A stretch of DNA of 43,875 nt from Acidobacteriaceae bacterium. Lineage in GTDB: Bacteria > Acidobacteriota > Terriglobia > Terriglobales > Acidobacteriaceae. Position numbers and translations under genes: made by a program. Location: positions 1 through 43,875 of the forward strand of contig JANXZM010000046.1 in the NCBI GenBank assembly GCA_025355505.1, written 5' to 3'. Below the pieces are notes generated by a model. That model was not told the DNA's origin, made no database searches, and saw only the letters and a list, made by a program, of their open reading frames with translations. Below, piece by piece: positions 9,835-18,509 of this stretch. Positions within the stretch are counted from its first letter, which is position 1. Each line of letters starts with the position of its first letter.

Positions 9835-12762
9835 TCACGAGTTCGGGTCACTTCTCGATTCTGATGTCTGGCTTGCCAGCCAACCTGCAAATTGACTATA
9901 GGAATTCCTCTTTACGGGTAACCCCCGAACAAGCTTTCTAATAAAGTTCTTGCGATCAAATCCGCTTTCGCGCGCACACCTGTTAATGCCGATCTCTTGT
10001 ATTGCTGCCTTTACTTCATCGCTTGCAACCACTTTCCCTTTTCGACCGTATTCGGTCGCAGCAAATTCCAGAACGCTGATTTCGTCCCCTTCTTCCCATT
10101 TGCGATCCGTCTCTTTCCCTACATAACGAATTTCTGCGGCGACAATGTGGCCACGTTTGAGCAATCCTTTGGTATCCGCTCGGCAAGGTCCACCATCGGG
10201 AGACAAGCTTTTCGCTTCTGGGTGCCTCTGGTACTGATTCAGCAAATGCGCGAACTGTGACGGGAACACCATGTTATACGGGATATTTCCGTTGATCTTT
10301 TTGCAATTCCGCATTTCGTATCTCTTTCCGTCATGTATGTTTACGCACTCCAGGCCAAGCCATTCGTTTTGCTTCGACGAAAACGGGCAGACCAGGAGCA
10401 CCTTTTCGGTCGATTTTCTGTGAAACGCAAATCCATATAGAGGATCAACCATCGGCAGCAGAAGAAAATTGTACGGGCGGGCAATTTTCCATTCTCCGAG
10501 CATTTCCAGCACGTTATAGGTCGTAATCGTCAGGCGCATCATTTGGGGAATATCGAGCCAAGATGGCTCTTTTCGCTTTACATTCAGCTCGCCGCGCACA
10601 ATATAGTCCCAGAGCTCATAAATCCATTCCGGTACTTCTTTGTCCCAATTCTCTTGCGAATTCTTCGGTGGATAAAGAAAGCCGATGCCATGCGCTTTCG
10701 GGTCAACAATGTTGATTTCCGATTTCCCCGTTTTCTCGTATAGCGTGTACCGCTTGGCTGCAATGCTGTAGCCGTAGAGCTGGCGTTGTGGCTTTGAGGA
10801 ATCAGAATCAACGAAATTGGCGTCAACCAGATTAAGAATAGAGCCTTTAACTGCCTTTGGGTCGTATGGGTTTAGAGATTCAAATCGATCGGTTATTTCC
10901 TTCACCTCGGCCCAGGAGAGAATTCTCAATCCCTCGCTGCCTAGGATTTTCAGGGGCCCGCCATCTTTCGAGCTGACGATTGCCAGCGAATCGGTATCGC
11001 AGAACAGGTATGTTCCTTTTTTCTCCGAGACGCAGGTTTCTGTCATTGCCAACAATAGACGCCCGGCAGAGGTGATCAACGAAGCCAGCGGAGCGAAAAA
11101 CCATTTTCCCTCTTTTTCGATTACATCCGAGGACTCTGAGAAAGTCTTTTCCCCGGAAAAGATTTCCAGCGAAATGTTTCTATTTTGCAGTTCCGGGATG
11201 AGCTCAACGAAAAAGCCATAAATCGAATTGGCAAGAATCTTCAGCCAGTAGTAGAGCTTTTTGTCCGCTTTGTTCAATTTTCTCTGTTCGATCACTTTTC
11301 GAAAGAGATCGTCTTTGTACGGATCGATTTCGACCATGCTTCCTCGCAAAGCAACGGTTTTCATGCCAGCTTGCTTTCCGTGCGGCACGATTCGAATAGC
11401 TCGGAGAATGCGGGGGGCTTTGCCAGTCCGGATCGCAGACGCAACCAAGTCACAGCCTGCAAACCAGAGCGGCGTTTTGGAGGTTAAGTAGTTGTTGCCG
11501 ATATTTTGGGTTGCGCCGTTGTAAACGGTGCGCACGGGCAGAATGTCATCGCTTGGTTCAACGAGCGCGAAAAATCTGAATTGTTTCCACAATGCCGGAT
11601 TGAAGCAACGATTTAGGGAAATCGTCTCGACCAACTTGCGGATGTTCTTGGTGCCATCTTCAAAGGTGACGCGCTTTGCGGTCAGGATGTCGAAAAGCCC
11701 CAATAGGGCACAGCAAGTTGGATATTCGCTTGTGAAATCGACAGGCACAACGGGAACCTCGGTACAGCGAATGCGTGTTTCCGAGCGCCCCCCATAGTAG
11801 GTTTGCATCGCGATTCCGTGGTATTTGGGTGGAATCTTAAATTTCTGTGCAGGGAGCTTGATGCCCATAGCTTCCAAATAGCTCTTCGCCACGCTGGCAG
11901 GCGAGTAGGCGTTGCAGGGATTTAAGGGAATCGGGTGTTTATCGAATTCTTCTTTTAGGGCATTAAGAGCGTCCACGGTGCACCGCCCGTCCTGGCGTGC
12001 GTATTCGATTTCTTCAACTGTCACTTCACCTGTCGGTTCGTGATCCAGTTTTTGATTCTCTGTCTTGAGTTCTTCGCAAAGACGCTTTAGAGAGTAGGCG
12101 CGATTGAATAAGGCCCATGCCAGAGTTCGCAGGTCCAGAAAACGCCCCCTGCCGTTACCCCTCCACTCTTTTGGTTTCCATGGATTTGCTAGTTTGATAA
12201 ACGCTTTCTTGCTGTCAATTGGCGATATCAGAACGCGCGGGCGATAGCGGTTTTCGACTCCGTTAGGGAACTTCGACATAACGAGAGACCATTCATCGTT
12301 GTCGCCTCTTTCCCAAGCCACAGCCAACCGGGAAAGGTCGAAGGGAAGATTTAGACCGCAAATCAAGGCTCCGTTGCGCTTGATTGCGGGCCAAAATACC
12401 TTTTGAAGAAAATCGGTACGCGAATAGAGCGGAAATTCTGGCGGGAATGACTTCACGTCTGAAATTTCTGTTTGTACATATCTCTGCAGGATTTGGAGCT
12501 CTGATAAGGGGAGATCGTCGGCATAGAACAAGCCTTCCCGGACAACTTCATATTTTCCGTTCCTGAGCTCGCAAAGACGGAAGACGCCAAACGTTAACGA
12601 CTGGTCTGCTGTTGTTCGTGTTTCCGTATCGAAGACCAGGGCATACACAGGCCATTTCAATCGGTTATTGGTTCTGGTGTTCCGTTTCTTACTTACTTTC
12701 TTTTCTTCTTGCTCTTTGTCGGTCGCGTATGCACGGACGAAAACATCATGGATTTCTGTCAT
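9835..12762 (-). CDS. polB: Family B DNA polymerase (casposon PolB)
   Basis: 975 residues from the ATG at 12762; an upstream in-frame start at 12813 lies inside the HNH gene. Numbered from 12813, the exonuclease motifs are FDTET (D62, E64), NLPFDLS (D159) and YARQD (D275). The linker motif YYGGR is at 339-343. The polymerase motifs are A, DFTSEYP (D359); B, KILANSIYG (about 525-533); and C, FCDTDS (D606, D608). All catalytic acids are present, so it should be a proofreading replicative polymerase. In casposons PolB is thought to copy the excised element, hence self-synthesising. The start overlaps the end of the HNH gene by 17 bp, indicating translational coupling. I cannot tell from sequence alone whether priming is by protein or RNA; no separate terminal-protein gene is obvious. 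Residues beyond about 700 are not recognised. Confidence 0.93.
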   Translation of the reverse strand: MTEIHDVFVRAYATDKEQEEKKVSKKRNTRTNNRLKWPVYALVFDTETRTTADQSLTFGVFRLCELRNGKYEVVREGLFYADDLPLSELQILQRYVQTEISDVKSFPPEFPLYSRTDFLQKVFWPAIKRNGALICGLNLPFDLSRLAVAWERGDNDEWSLVMSKFPNGVENRYRPRVLISPIDSKKAFIKLANPWKPKEWRGNGRGRFLDLRTLAWALFNRAYSLKRLCEELKTENQKLDHEPTGEVTVEEIEYARQDGRCTVDALNALKEEFDKHPIPLNPCNAYSPASVAKSYLEAMGIKLPAQKFKIPPKYHGIAMQTYYGGRSETRIRCTEVPVVPVDFTSEYPTCCALLGLFDILTAKRVTFEDGTKNIRKLVETISLNRCFNPALWKQFRFFALVEPSDDILPVRTVYNGATQNIGNNYLTSKTPLWFAGCDLVASAIRTGKAPRILRAIRIVPHGKQAGMKTVALRGSMVEIDPYKDDLFRKVIEQRKLNKADKKLYYWLKILANSIYGFFVELIPELQNRNISLEIFSGEKTFSESSDVIEKEGKWFFAPLASLITSAGRLLLAMTETCVSEKKGTYLFCDTDSLAIVSSKDGGPLKILGSEGLRILSWAEVKEITDRFESLNPYDPKAVKGSILNLVDANFVDSDSSKPQRQLYGYSIAAKRYTLYEKTGKSEINIVDPKAHGIGFLYPPKNSQENWDKEVPEWIYELWDYIVRGELNVKRKEPSWLDIPQMMRLTITTYNVLEMLGEWKIARPYNFLLLPMVDPLYGFAFHRKSTEKVLLVCPFSSKQNEWLGLECVNIHDGKRYEMRNCKKINGNIPYNMVFPSQFAHLLNQYQRHPEAKSLSPDGGPCRADTKGLLKRGHIVAAEIRYVGKETDRKWEEGDEISVLEFAATEYGRKGKVVASDEVKAAIQEIGINRCARESGFDRKNFIRKLVRGLPVKRNSYSQFAGWLASQTSESRSDPNS

Positions 12763-13069
12763 TGCCTTTATCCTCCATTTGAGCCTTGGTGTGTTTTTCA
12801 AGCTCTCCGACAACCATCCACAACCCGACGAGCAGCGCCTTTACAGCTTGCAAGCACCGCATCATTGAATTGCTTTGTTTCTGAAAATCGACATTTGCCC
12901 GCTCACAGTTCTTGTGAAACTGGTCGTGATCGTCTCCGCAGAACGGAAGCCACAGCCCACCGACGTGCTTCCGCCCGGCGACGTGGTTGTTTTCCAACCG
13001 GCGGGTACTTCCGCAGAAACACTCTTTGGGGCAATCGAGACATCGTTTGCGGGACCGCTTGACTGTCAT
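12746..13069 (-). CDS. HNH endonuclease-like protein
   Basis: 107 residues. The N-terminal half carries a Cys-rich segment (C10, C13, C17, C19) followed by ENNHVAGR (H29), LPFCGDDHDQFHK (C44, H48, H52), an HNH/beta-beta-alpha-metal arrangement with structural zinc ligands. The C-terminal half (VKALLVGLWMVVGELEKHTK) is helical and not recognised. It overlaps the upstream HTH gene by four bases (ATGA) and the downstream polB by 17 bp, so the three are one translational unit. HNH nucleases are a regular companion of Cas1 and PolB in casposons. The role there is unknown; excision or resolution of intermediates is a guess. Confidence 0.8.
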   Translation of the reverse strand: MTVKRSRKRCLDCPKECFCGSTRRLENNHVAGRKHVGGLWLPFCGDDHDQFHKNCERANVDFQKQSNSMMRCLQAVKALLVGLWMVVGELEKHTKAQMEDKGNDRNP

Positions 13070-13533
13070 GCAGCACCCCCGGTCAACGAGCGGTAGAGCG
13101 AATAGGGAAGAATTTCTTTTCGCGCTTGGTCGACTAGTGTCTCGGTATCGGTTACCAGCTCAATTCCCGCAATCTTCTTTCCGTGCCACGGGGCCATGGC
13201 ATTGCGATCACCGCGAAGCAACCGATTGACGGCAGCTTTGTAGTTCGCGAACTCGCTCGCACGTTTTGATCCACGAACGGTTATTTCTCTGGGTCCGTCA
13301 AGTCCGGGAATCTGCAAATATCGGACTAGTCGATCGCTTTTCGTTGCACGGATGCGTGCACCTGGGCGATCTTGCATTAGTGCCGAGCCAGCGTATTTCC
13401 TAATGGTCCGGGCTGTGACCCCGTTCTCGCGAGCGGCCACCGATAGCGAAGACCCTCGTCGCATGGCTGCGATCGTGTGGAGGGCTCGGTCACGAGCCAA
13501 CTTGTTACGTTCAGATTTATTTTTTCTCATCAC
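13066..13533 (-). CDS. Helix-turn-helix protein of the casposon core
   Basis: 155 residues. Residues about 20-55 (RRGSSLSVAARENGVTARTIRKY) form a homeodomain-like/resolvase-type helix-turn-helix. The remainder, with repeated Arg/Lys and an ITVRGSKRASEF segment, is not recognised. Its stop overlaps the HNH start in ATGA, and a 141-bp gap separates it from the sigma-like gene upstream. HTH proteins are commonly encoded next to cas1 and polB in casposons. It may bind the terminal repeats or repress the set; neither can be shown here. Confidence 0.8.
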   Translation of the reverse strand: MMRKNKSERNKLARDRALHTIAAMRRGSSLSVAARENGVTARTIRKYAGSALMQDRPGARIRATKSDRLVRYLQIPGLDGPREITVRGSKRASEFANYKAAVNRLLRGDRNAMAPWHGKKIAGIELVTDTETLVDQARKEILPYSLYRSLTGGAA

Positions 13534-13674
13534 CCTAAGGCCCCACGTGTGGGGTATGTGGGGTGGTGCTAGGTCGTGACCACTTGAGAATCCAACGACC
13601 TAGAGGGGTTCATTTTCAAGATTAAGGTTGGGGTTCGATCTACTGGTGTGGGGTGTCAGAATGTGGTTTAACTT

Positions 13675-14667
13675 CTATTCTGGTGTGCTCTTGGAGTCCT
13701 GCGCTTTACGCTTTTCGCCCGAATGGAATCTGCCCATCTTTGTTTCACCCGCTTTGATATGTTCATAGGCTGTTTTCCGGTCAAGCCCCATTCGCGAAGC
13801 AATTTCGCCTAGCTTCAGTCCATATTCATATTTCAACGAAATGGCTAGCTGCTGTTTTTCGGTCAAAGTATGCATATATCGGGAAAGATCGGATTTCCGG
13901 ACCAGCCCCTTAGTGCCCTTCAACCAATGTTCGGGGTTATGTGTTTCCCCGCCTTGATCGCCTGCCATTTCAGTTGGAATCGCACCAGCAGCTGCAAGTT
14001 CCTCGTTGCGCACGGTCTCAATTGCAGTCCCTAAGGCCCATAAGAAGACCTTCTGCGCTCCTTTGAATAGCAACCGAGTGTGGCTCTGCCCCAGCCTCTC
14101 CGAAGACTCCATGCTAGGTACATGCTCCGTCTTCATTAGGCCGACGCCGAAGAAAACCAGCGAGACTCCAAACAACCAGCTGGGCGCTTGCCAATCTGCT
14201 GATGGCGGTAACGGAGCAAGAAACGCTGGTACGGGAGTCGATACTGTCCCGCCAGGGACAAATGGGAACGACGCTATGCGGCGAATCTTTCGGTTTTCTC
14301 CTTCACACGCCAAAATGTACCAGTCACGCATCCATTCCAGGGCTGCATGGACGGCAGGTTGAAGTTGAAGCCACGCCCAGTTGGTCGGATCGCCTCCCGT
14401 TTGACTCAGATGGGCGAGACTCAGCTTGAAGTACCGTCGATATGTATCCGCGAGCAACGTCACCATCTGTACTCGCAATGGATAGAAAGATCGATAAAAT
14501 GCTGCACTCTTCTGGACTACCTGCATTCGCTCTATTTCAGAGTGGGCCATGAGTGCCTCGCTCCCACTCATCGAATCAAGTTTGGCGAACGCATCCCACC
14601 ATAAGTTGGCAACGGCTTCCAGCGCTGATATTAGAGTGGGGTTATTCTTGGGCTTTTTGCGACTCAT
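13675..14667 (-). CDS. Protein with C-terminal sigma-70 region 4-like HTH
   Basis: 330 residues. Residues about 265-312 (LTEKQQLAISLKYEYGLKLGEIASRMGLDRKTAYEHI) match sigma-70 region 4: a helix, then an HTH recognising DNA. No region 2 is visible. The N-terminal 250 residues are helical, Trp-rich (NLWWDAF, NWAWLQLQ) and unrecognised, with one hydrophobic patch near 165-180 (WLFGVSLVFFGVGLM). It diverges from cas1 across a 200-bp spacer, so it is well placed to control both transcripts. It is either a transcription regulator or a DNA-binding replication accessory of the element. Confidence 0.7.
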   Translation of the reverse strand: MSRKKPKNNPTLISALEAVANLWWDAFAKLDSMSGSEALMAHSEIERMQVVQKSAAFYRSFYPLRVQMVTLLADTYRRYFKLSLAHLSQTGGDPTNWAWLQLQPAVHAALEWMRDWYILACEGENRKIRRIASFPFVPGGTVSTPVPAFLAPLPPSADWQAPSWLFGVSLVFFGVGLMKTEHVPSMESSERLGQSHTRLLFKGAQKVFLWALGTAIETVRNEELAAAGAIPTEMAGDQGGETHNPEHWLKGTKGLVRKSDLSRYMHTLTEKQQLAISLKYEYGLKLGEIASRMGLDRKTAYEHIKAGETKMGRFHSGEKRKAQDSKSTPE

Positions 14668-14867
14668 GCCTGAGAGGGAAGTTTAATGGATGTGCGATAT
14701 ATCAGCTATTTCTTAAATGTATATGTATGACGGAAGGGGTATAGCTCCGAATCCACAGGAAAGAATGTAATATGCTCCGTTCGACCTAAATGATAGAATC
14801 GTAAGTAGATAGAACGGGCCTGCCAGCTGTTATCAGCAGCCGACAAGCCCTAACCACCACCGGAGGT
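14668..14867. promoter_or_regulatory. Divergent control region between the sigma-like gene and cas1
   Basis: Two hundred AT-rich bases with TATA-like stretches (GCGATATATCAGC, AAATGTATATGTATG, TAATATGCTCCG) in both orientations and no coding potential. It must hold promoters for both arms of the element. I cannot pick a single -35/-10 pair with confidence. Confidence 0.5.
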
Positions 14868-16406
14868 ATGACTCCTATGGCAGCTTCAGGCACCCTACCG
14901 CATCTGGTCCCTTCCATCAAATCTCCGATTGGAAAAACCGGGACATTGGCGCTTTCGGGCTTTGGAATCAAAGTGCGAATGCATTGTGGCCACCTCGAAA
15001 CGGAGGATGGTATCGGCCCTGATCGTCGCAAAATCAGACTTGCACGTATCGGCCACGGACTGAAACGACTTGTGCTGATTGGCTCCGATGGGTTCGTTAC
15101 GATTGAGGCTCTTCGCTGGATAGCTGATCAGGATGCAGCGTTCGTGATGTTGGACCGTGACGGGTCACTACTCACAACCACAGGACCTGTTCGTTCTTCC
15201 GATGCTCGACTTCGACGGGCTCAGGCTCTTGCCACGCAGTCCGATGTGGCCCTTCGAATTGCATTGGAATTGATCGATAAGAAGCTGGCAGGACAAGAGG
15301 AGGTTGCCCGCAACAAGCTGCACGCACCGAACAATGCAGATACAATTCATCGCTATCGATCGGAATTGGCCGAAGCTGATTCGATTGTGCGGGTCCGGTC
15401 GATTGAATCATCTGCCGCAATCGCCTACTGGTCGGCTTGGCGTTCCCTACGAATAAAGTTTCCTACGAAAGACGAAGCGCGGCTGCCGGATCACTGGCGT
15501 GTCTTTGGGGCCCGGATGTCTCCGCTCACGAGTTCTCCTCGTCTCGCCGTGAACCTGCCCAATGCGATGCTCAACTACCTTTACGGCGTGCTTGAATCGG
15601 AATGCGGCCTCGCTGCCGCTGCTCTCGGTCTCGACCCTGGGCTAGGGGTACTTCATCAGGACGCGAAGGCTCGCAATAGTCTTGCCTGTGATCTGATGGA
15701 GCCCATTCGCCCACAAATTGACAGCTACGTACTTGACTGGATAACTCGTGATCCGCTGAAAAAAGAATGGTTCGTCGAGCAACGTGATGGGAATTGCCGT
15801 CTCACAGCTGCGCTCGCCATCCGACTCTCCGAGACAGCTCCAATGTGGCGGCGAGCGGTCGCTCCAATTGCGGAGTGGATTGCTCACAAATTCTGGACGC
15901 CTTCGGCAAGGCCCAAGACCAGTTTGCCAACTCGATTGACACAACGGAACAAGCGCGAGGCAAAAGGTGCGGCACCACACGAAGAACCTGTTTCACCGCC
16001 ACGCAGAGAGAATGTCTGCGCGGGATGCGGGAAAACAATTCGACATCAGTTCACGCATTGTAGGGACTGTGCCAAGGACGGATGGTCCAAGAACATGGTG
16101 AACACCGCTCGTCTGGGACGGCTCACCGCAAACGGTTCAGCCGCCCAAGCCAAGAGAAGGAATACGCAACGTCGCAATCATGAAGCAGTTCGTGCATGGG
16201 ATCCGACGAATCAGCCTTCATGGCTCACGGAACAATTCTATTCGGAGAATATTCAGCCGTTGCTTGCCCAATCTTCGAACGCCGCCTTAGCAAGAGCATT
16301 AGGCGTGTCGCGTGCGTATGCAGTCCGAATCCGGCGGGGTCAGAGCCCGCATCCGAGGCATTGGTCGGCCCTAGCGCAATTGGTTGGAATTGGAGGAGCG
16401 TTATAG
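14868..16406 (+). CDS. cas1: Cas1-family integrase (casposase) with zinc finger and HTH tail
   Basis: 512 residues. Residues about 25-350 are Cas1: a beta-rich N-terminal part (KRLVLIGSDGFVTIEAL, AFVMLDRDGSLL) and a helical catalytic part. Expected metal-binding residues are present: E180 in IESSAAIAYW, H263 in GVLHQD, and D275 with E278 in ACDLMEPIRP. NAMLNYLYGVLE before them is the conserved helix. Residues 384-401 form a zinc ribbon (CAGC and HCRDC). Residues about 470-490 (AALARALGVSRAYAV) look like a helix-turn-helix. CRISPR-associated Cas1 is usually 300-340 residues without such a tail, whereas casposases do carry C-terminal DNA-binding extensions. GGAGGT abuts the first ATG; the ATG at 14877 has better spacing and may be the real start. 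No Cas2 or CRISPR is nearby. Predicted role: integration of the element via its terminal repeats. Confidence 0.93.
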   Translation: MTPMAASGTLPHLVPSIKSPIGKTGTLALSGFGIKVRMHCGHLETEDGIGPDRRKIRLARIGHGLKRLVLIGSDGFVTIEALRWIADQDAAFVMLDRDGSLLTTTGPVRSSDARLRRAQALATQSDVALRIALELIDKKLAGQEEVARNKLHAPNNADTIHRYRSELAEADSIVRVRSIESSAAIAYWSAWRSLRIKFPTKDEARLPDHWRVFGARMSPLTSSPRLAVNLPNAMLNYLYGVLESECGLAAAALGLDPGLGVLHQDAKARNSLACDLMEPIRPQIDSYVLDWITRDPLKKEWFVEQRDGNCRLTAALAIRLSETAPMWRRAVAPIAEWIAHKFWTPSARPKTSLPTRLTQRNKREAKGAAPHEEPVSPPRRENVCAGCGKTIRHQFTHCRDCAKDGWSKNMVNTARLGRLTANGSAAQAKRRNTQRRNHEAVRAWDPTNQPSWLTEQFYSENIQPLLAQSSNAALARALGVSRAYAVRIRRGQSPHPRHWSALAQLVGIGGAL

Positions 16407-16749
16407 TTTCTGATCCCACCGGTAGACGATTTCGACTGGCGCACTGCGCCGCGCGACATAGACTGACATTGCGACAAACCCAGAGTACCGAGGAGGTTGT
16501 GTCAGAGTTTCATGAACGTGGTCTGATGGAACCATCGCGTTAAGTGTTCTCTACTCGGATCAGGCGGACTTCTTGCTGCGTAGCAGCACGACTGTCGATT
16601 TGTTCAACCGCTGCGAAGACGAGAGCGTGTATGGCTGTCGCATAAAAGAAGGGGCCTTCAGTTCGGCGCCAGACACACTGCGATGGATCGCAGAAAGATC
16701 ATACGGACTGATCTGCGGACTTTTCGTTTTCTCATTCATATTTGCATCT
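16407..16749. other. Noncoding spacer after cas1
   Basis: About 340 bases separate the convergent cas1 and the TIR-like gene. I see no convincing gene, repeat or strong terminator hairpin. A short plus-strand frame (16573-16758) has no recognisable features. Confidence 0.5.
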
Positions 16750-18135
16750 CTATTCTGATGGTTCCAGGTAGAAATTCCAAAAACTATTCGTTAGCATAGC
16801 ATCCCCGGTCATGACACGGAAGACCGAGTTTGAGACCGCCTCTCGAAGGAGGTGATACTCGACGTTCCCAATTGATTTCCGTTCGATGCGGAACTGCAGA
16901 GTCGTTGTGACAATTCTGTATATCAGCTTCGCACAGTCCTCTAAAGTCCTCACCACTAGCACCCCATTTGCGACGCCGGTGTCGAGATTTACCTGAATAC
17001 CCAAAGGGTGGCTTTCCCTTAATGTTTCTGCTCGCTTCTCATAGTGTCCTTGGGCGGTTTTCACAAGCAATTCCAATGCGCTCTTGCTGTCAACTTTGTC
17101 CGGTGCATCGAGCCAGTGACGAACCTGAGGATTCTCCCACGCGAGGTTTGGAGAGAGAGCCTGAAGCCGTTCGAGGATCACAGACGATTCGGACCGGCCG
17201 TAAAGCGCCGAAAGGTCCCTAACGGACTTTACAACTTCGATTTCTGTAGGCGATGGTACGTAAGCAATGACAGGCTTTCCCTGAGCCAACGTCGATGCGA
17301 GTTCCGAATCCTTGCCGAGTGTGTCGGATTCTTGGGCCAAGTAAAGAGTGCACTTTGCTCGCTTCAGCATAAGTGCCTCCGCCAATCCCTTGTCGATACG
17401 ATCCGCGCAGTATGCCTGGGTTGGGTCGAACCACCGAAGTTTCAAATCCTTAATCAAGTCGTGGTTGAAAAGTTGGTTAGAGAACTGAGCCACCTCAACG
17501 TACTCATGCCTCCGTCGCATTGAGGTTGCCACATATACGTCCAAATGATCGGAGACAAGATAAGCATGCTGATTGCGAATTCCCTTTTCACGAACTCTCT
17601 CCAGGACCTTTTTCGCCGCCAAAGCTACAGGGTCATTCGGGTTTTTCTGAAGCTGGTCGTTCAGTTCTTTCTGAATCACATAGCCAAGGTAATAGGTTTC
17701 ATCTAAAGGGATCTGGTCCACCGCATGAATAGCGTCATTTCGCTGCTTGAGGGTTTGTTCGTCAACCGGCTGAGTCGAAGCGTGGTAAAAGCGCAATTCG
17801 TCTGCATCGCGAGCGAACTTCTTAAAGCCGAACTTAACGTTTCCGAAGAACAGGAGGGACAGTTGACGAGCCCGCTCCACTCCTGCTTCAAAATCCTCGA
17901 TTGATCGAATCGCGCAACCAGGCTTGTAGTCGAGTGTCCCGTCAGCGAGAAACTGAAAGAAAGTTCGGGTGACTCGATCATATCCGAGCAACAGTAGCAG
18001 TTCATTTAACTGGCTATAACCCAGACCCGTTTTAGGGAAGCTTGAAACTCCATCCAGCCCTTGGGGGAGCGGGGCACGCTGACCCGTAAGGGCCTCAAGT
18101 AATTTGCCAAGCGTTTGAGATTCACCTGTTGTCAT
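16750..18135 (-). CDS. Predicted sensor/effector with TIR/deoxyribosyltransferase-like domain
   Basis: 461 residues. Residues about 197-294 read LDVYVATSMR, then CADRIDKGLAEALMLKRAKCTLYLAQE and GKDSELASTLAQGKPVIAYVP. This is a Rossmann-like pattern of the TIR / nucleoside deoxyribosyltransferase group: a hydrophobic strand, an Asp-containing middle, and a Glu (E279) followed by A-x-GKPVI. In that group the Glu can be the catalytic residue for cleaving N-glycosidic bonds such as that of NAD. The N-terminal 190 and C-terminal 165 residues are not recognised. It runs opposite to cas1 and to the following cargo. By analogy it could be an NAD-depleting or nucleotide-sensing defence protein. The domain call is moderate and the function is inferred. 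Confidence 0.6.
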   Translation of the reverse strand: MTTGESQTLGKLLEALTGQRAPLPQGLDGVSSFPKTGLGYSQLNELLLLLGYDRVTRTFFQFLADGTLDYKPGCAIRSIEDFEAGVERARQLSLLFFGNVKFGFKKFARDADELRFYHASTQPVDEQTLKQRNDAIHAVDQIPLDETYYLGYVIQKELNDQLQKNPNDPVALAAKKVLERVREKGIRNQHAYLVSDHLDVYVATSMRRRHEYVEVAQFSNQLFNHDLIKDLKLRWFDPTQAYCADRIDKGLAEALMLKRAKCTLYLAQESDTLGKDSELASTLAQGKPVIAYVPSPTEIEVVKSVRDLSALYGRSESSVILERLQALSPNLAWENPQVRHWLDAPDKVDSKSALELLVKTAQGHYEKRAETLRESHPLGIQVNLDTGVANGVLVVRTLEDCAKLIYRIVTTTLQFRIERKSIGNVEYHLLREAVSNSVFRVMTGDAMLTNSFWNFYLEPSE

Positions 18136-18509
18136 CCCAACCCTCTTTTCTTGAGAGCGAACCAGCGATTATACTCACCGTCCCAAAGGGGTCTGCGCCT
18201 GAGGCTCGGAGCTTACGAAAAACGAACAAGCAGGACCGATGAAAGTACATTCCGTTGAAATGAGTGCACAATTGTTTGCCTCAATTCTGTCGGACAGCTG
18301 CAATTTGAGGTTTCTGATCCCCCCAGGCATATGGAGGTAGACGAACAAAAAGCGAATTTGTATTATCGTAGCCAATAGGCACTGGCATTCAGTGGGCGGA
18401 GTGGCTAGTTGGCAAGAATCGACAATCCCGTCGTTTCGGCCATGTCTCTCTATCGAGCCATTGTCATTGTGTCTCTCAAAAGGTGCGTAGAATAGGGAGC
18501 ATCGGAGCG
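18136..18509. other. Divergent spacer upstream of DUF5131
   Basis: About 370 bases between two divergent cargo genes. It should contain both promoters. A short minus-strand frame (18175-18573) exists but has no recognisable features. I see no CRISPR-like repeats. Confidence 0.45.

Noticed and set aside
14868-16406. Cas1 as part of a CRISPR-Cas adaptation module
   Set aside because: No Cas2, other cas genes, leader or repeat-spacer array within the element; terminal repeats and PolB point to a casposon.
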